A stretch of 38,424 nt of DNA from a virus. Location: positions 1-38,424 of IMG/VR virus record IMGVR_UViG_3300048694_001055; one strand, 5' to 3'. Below the pieces are notes generated by a model. It was not told the DNA's origin. It did no database searches and worked only from the letters and a program-made list of their open reading frames with translations. The translations under genes and the position numbers were made by a program. Of the stretch, positions 36,356-38,424 are shown one piece after another. The stretch's first letter is position 1. Each line of letters opens with the position of its first letter.

Positions 36356-36531
36356 TTCAACTCCTTCTCAATAGCCCGCCAATCTTTCCAACTTCCGTAG
36401 AAGTCATACTTTTGCACTACTTTATAGATTTTCCCGCAATCGCATACCCACATTTGACCAATCTTCCATCTAAAAGATAAACGAGGAGCCTTGCACCAAT
36501 CTTGATAACCTTTATTGTGTTTTTGTATCAT
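36352..36531 (-). CDS. Small zinc-binding-like protein
   Basis: 59 residues. VCDCGKIYKVVQ is a small metal-site hairpin. The C-terminus (WRAIEKELK) recalls the end of the next upstream protein (IQAIEKELG). Starts in an ATGA overlap. Confidence 0.58.
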   Translation of the reverse strand: MIQKHNKGYQDWCKAPRLSFRWKIGQMWVCDCGKIYKVVQKYDFYGSWKDWRAIEKELK

Positions 36532-36782
36532 CCTAACTCCTTCTCAATAGCCTGAATAGTTGGGCAGGGATACTTAGCATATCCTCTACCTTCCGCACAT
36601 TGATTACACCATACAGGCCCTTCTGGTTTATCTGGGTAGTAAATTGGCTTATGCAATTCAACTACTGCACGAAGGGCTTGTTCACATTTGGTTCCATCTG
36701 CGGCATACTCAGAGAATCCACTTTGAGCATAACCAATTGAAATATGTAAATCTATTAACTTTAACAATTCTTCATGGGTCAT
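36528..36782 (-). CDS. Conserved actinophage protein (YPCPTIQAIEKEL family)
   Basis: 84 residues from the ATG in an ATGA overlap; the frame is open to 36836, but that part is the shadow of the next gene. ALRAVVELHKP, C-x2-C (WCNQCAEG) and YPCPTIQAIEKEL match a family I recall from actinophages, function unknown. A metal site of three cysteines is likely. Confidence 0.7.
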   Translation of the reverse strand: MTHEELLKLIDLHISIGYAQSGFSEYAADGTKCEQALRAVVELHKPIYYPDKPEGPVWCNQCAEGRGYAKYPCPTIQAIEKELG

Positions 36783-36913
36783 AACAATTCTTTCATATTT
36801 GAATCTATTTCTCCGTCTGTATGTTGATCTTCCCATGGTAATTTGGGATTAATTAAACGCCAATTGCTTCCCGTCTTTGGGTCTGGAGTATGCCAATCAA
36901 AGTCGTTAGTCAT
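36779..36913 (-). CDS. Small acidic protein
   Basis: 44 residues (FDWHTPDPKTGSNWRLINPKLPWEDQHTDGE). No family. 8-nt overlap upstream and ATGA overlap downstream. Confidence 0.52.
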   Translation of the reverse strand: MTNDFDWHTPDPKTGSNWRLINPKLPWEDQHTDGEIDSNMKELL

Positions 36914-37166
36914 ATTTTTCCATCAAGTCTACTAAACAATTTGTGCAAATAACTGGAAAATTCTCATATTTTTTAAGTATAACTACATATGCCAATTTTT
37001 CATAACAATGTGAACATTTTAATGTAGTTCCACGCTCTTCATGAATAATAGCATTTACAACTGAATTATACATTTGTTCAGGCAAATCTAATTCAATTTT
37101 AGTCCACTTGCCTAACGGCCAACGGATAGGAGATTGAATATACCATTCTTTACCTAATTTAATCAT
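36906..37166 (-). CDS. Zinc-ribbon protein
   Basis: 86 residues. C-x2-C (KCSHCYEK) and C-x2-C (ICTNCLVD) about 23 residues apart form a zinc ribbon at the C-terminus. The role is unknown. 8-nt overlaps with both neighbours. Confidence 0.65.
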   Translation of the reverse strand: MIKLGKEWYIQSPIRWPLGKWTKIELDLPEQMYNSVVNAIIHEERGTTLKCSHCYEKLAYVVILKKYENFPVICTNCLVDLMEKYD

Positions 37167-37350
37167 TTGTAATTCTTTCTTTATCGCATCTTAAACAAAC
37201 TTCAACATTAGTACCCATTATACCCACCCAAAAATGAAATGTCAATAGGCATTTGGCATATCCATATAAACGATATAACCACCAAGTATATTTAAATAAA
37301 TTGCTTTGAAGATACCACCATTTAAATTTATTTATTATATAGACCACCAT
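37159..37350 (-). CDS. Small Trp/Tyr-rich protein with C-x2-C
   Basis: 63 residues, aromatic-rich first half (NKFKWWYLQSNLFKYTWWLYRLYGYAKCLL), perhaps membrane-associated, ending in CLRCDKERI. Overlaps the upstream gene by 16 nt and the downstream gene by 8 nt. Confidence 0.55.
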   Translation of the reverse strand: MVVYIINKFKWWYLQSNLFKYTWWLYRLYGYAKCLLTFHFWVGIMGTNVEVCLRCDKERITND

Positions 37351-37499
37351 TCTCGTACAGTATAGAAAAGACCTTTTTCTTCTCTATGTTTACGTCTTGT
37401 TTCAGCTATAAGTTCCCAATTAGTTTTGTGACTGTCCCCGCCACATAATTCGCATGGATCAAATTCTACTTCTTTATACACATGTTCACAATAACTCAT
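37335..37499 (-). CDS. Small zinc-binding-like phage protein
   Basis: 54 residues. PCELCGGDSHKTNWELIAETRRKHREEKGLF and EWWSI form a pattern I associate with small conserved phage proteins carrying a C-x2-C. Starts in an ATGA overlap with the methyltransferase stop. Confidence 0.62.
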   Translation of the reverse strand: MSYCEHVYKEVEFDPCELCGGDSHKTNWELIAETRRKHREEKGLFYTVREWWSI

Positions 37500-38080
37500 T
37501 TTGGCATAAACCTTCCTATAAAAAATCCTTCTGGGACATTATCAATTATTAATTCAGCATTATAATATTTTGAAATAATATCTAAAGCTTTTTTATTAGT
37601 TTTATATTGATTATATGGTTCATGCACAATTAAACATGATCCATTTTTGCTAACATTATTTAAAAAATCATCAATAAAAGATTCATTCCAATAATGAAAT
37701 GTCATTGATATAAGTATATCATCATATTTAATAGATTTTATATAATTTAAATCTGAACTTATAATTAAATTATCAAACTTATTGCTATCAGGAATAAGAT
37801 CTAGCATATTTTGAAAATCATAAGCATAAACTTTATTGTATTTGCTGGTCAAACTATAAAAATATTTACCAATCCCGCAGCCCATATCTAAAACAGTTCC
37901 AGATTTAAATAAATTTAAAACTTCTTTCCATTTAGGGATATTTTCAAAAGTAGTTGAATCTTGATACATTGATGCTACCGCCATTTGATAATCCGATATG
38001 CTTTGCCAATGCTTTTCAGCTCCAGAAATACAGTCAACGCATTCATTAAAACCTAAACCATGTAAGCATATTAGATTCAT
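37496..38080 (-). CDS. SAM-dependent methyltransferase, paralogue of 18637
   Basis: 194 residues. VLDMGCGIGKYFYSL is motif I, YAYDFQNMLDL the acidic loop, then IISSDLNYI, as in the 18637 protein. The N-terminus has an additional CLHGLGFNECVDC segment that could bind a metal. The substrate is unknown. 4-nt overlaps on both sides. Confidence 0.82.
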   Translation of the reverse strand: MNLICLHGLGFNECVDCISGAEKHWQSISDYQMAVASMYQDSTTFENIPKWKEVLNLFKSGTVLDMGCGIGKYFYSLTSKYNKVYAYDFQNMLDLIPDSNKFDNLIISSDLNYIKSIKYDDILISMTFHYWNESFIDDFLNNVSKNGSCLIVHEPYNQYKTNKKALDIISKYYNAELIIDNVPEGFFIGRFMPK

Positions 38081-38424
38081 AATACATTCCTAAATGGTTC
38101 TAACAATATGTCAAATACTTTAACATCTTTTACTATCAAAGCCTCAACGGTTGCTTTACCAAATAAATCAATATAAAAATCGGGATAATTTTTTAGTTCC
38201 CATTCTGGCCACCAAGATAAATTAAACATTTTATCTTCTTTGTGTTTCCACCAAGAACCTGGTTTTTCTATTTGCCAATTAGATTCAATCATTTTAGATA
38301 GATATTGCAATCTTGAATTATTTATAAAGTGTAATCTTAATTGTGATGTTTTTTTATAAATATCTTGATTTTCATAACTACTGCCTAACCAATTTAATTT
38401 AAAATTAGAATCCTTATTGTATTC
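38077..38424 (-). CDS. Hypothetical protein, N-terminus outside window
   Basis: 115 residues visible, open through the window edge; the first visible codon is not a start, so the gene begins further right. WQIEKPGSWWKHKED, then FNLSWWPEWELKNYPDFYIDLFGKATVEALIVKD, is aromatic-rich. I do not recognise it. It is coupled to the methyltransferase by a 4-nt overlap, so a shared pathway is possible. Confidence 0.65.
   Translation of the reverse strand, partial: EYNKDSNFKLNWLGSSYENQDIYKKTSQLRLHFINNSRLQYLSKMIESNWQIEKPGSWWKHKEDKMFNLSWWPEWELKNYPDFYIDLFGKATVEALIVKDVKVFDILLEPFRNVL

Overview
This window is a stretch of an AT-rich phage genome (roughly two-thirds A+T by eye), open at both ends: the first gene lacks its C-terminus and the last its N-terminus. 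The host is most likely an actinobacterium, perhaps a small-genome freshwater one (inference). Several small early proteins resemble families common in actinobacteriophages: the Lsr2-type DNA-binding domain at 32392, the RGQD/HHLDAW protein at 27261, the YTT/RWTT protein at 27676 and the YPCPTIQAIEKEL protein at 36528. The early promoters carry sites of the actinobacterial Crp/GlxR type. The tail-fibre proteins, in contrast, resemble those of T4-like cyanophages and pelagiphages, so the phage is probably a mosaic with a contractile tail. No integrase, terminase, capsid or polymerase gene is in the window.

Layout. (1) 1-13603, leftward: receptor-binding and tail-fibre genes (3.5-13.6 kb), then a polyproline protein, two 2-oxoglutarate/Fe(II) oxygenases and a DUF6065 protein. 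(2) 13641-16710, leftward: a terminator, a B12-dependent class II ribonucleotide reductase and a glycosyltransferase. (3) 16785-21799, rightward: a secreted lytic-transglycosylase-like lysin, a YkgJ-type cysteine protein, an HNH nuclease, a methyltransferase, an APS-kinase/nucleotidylyltransferase fusion, a DUF6356 membrane protein, an Asp/Asn-hydroxylase-like protein and a sulfotransferase. Many of these overlap by 4 or 8 nt, so they form a tightly coupled modification operon. (4) 21782-23055, leftward: a PIG-L deacetylase and an FkbM methyltransferase. (5) 23056-33961, rightward: about thirty small early genes in short operons, each behind its own promoter. (6) 33999-34582: a strong terminator, then an AT-rich gene-free region ending in a cluster of DnaA boxes, a probable replication origin. 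(7) 34519-38424, leftward: an FMN-binding envelope protein with a Ser/Pro-rich partner, then a chain of overlapping small cysteine-rich genes and a second methyltransferase.

How it works together. The early region is the most unusual part. Eight early promoters have a TGTGA-N6-TCACA-type palindrome upstream, five of them exact. The distance to the -10 box clusters near 44, 54 and 64 bp, one helical turn apart. This suggests that the host cAMP-receptor-type activator drives early phage transcription. The same leaders share CCACGTG and GCGTGTC boxes and a GTC element in the promoter spacer, so a second regulator may act there. Other signals worth attention are a strand-polar TCCCGY word that ignores gene direction, a structured candidate small RNA near 28.5 kb with two mutually exclusive hairpins, an early ORF with a complete promoter and start inside it, and a possible phage sulfation pathway (APS kinase plus PAPS-dependent sulfotransferase).
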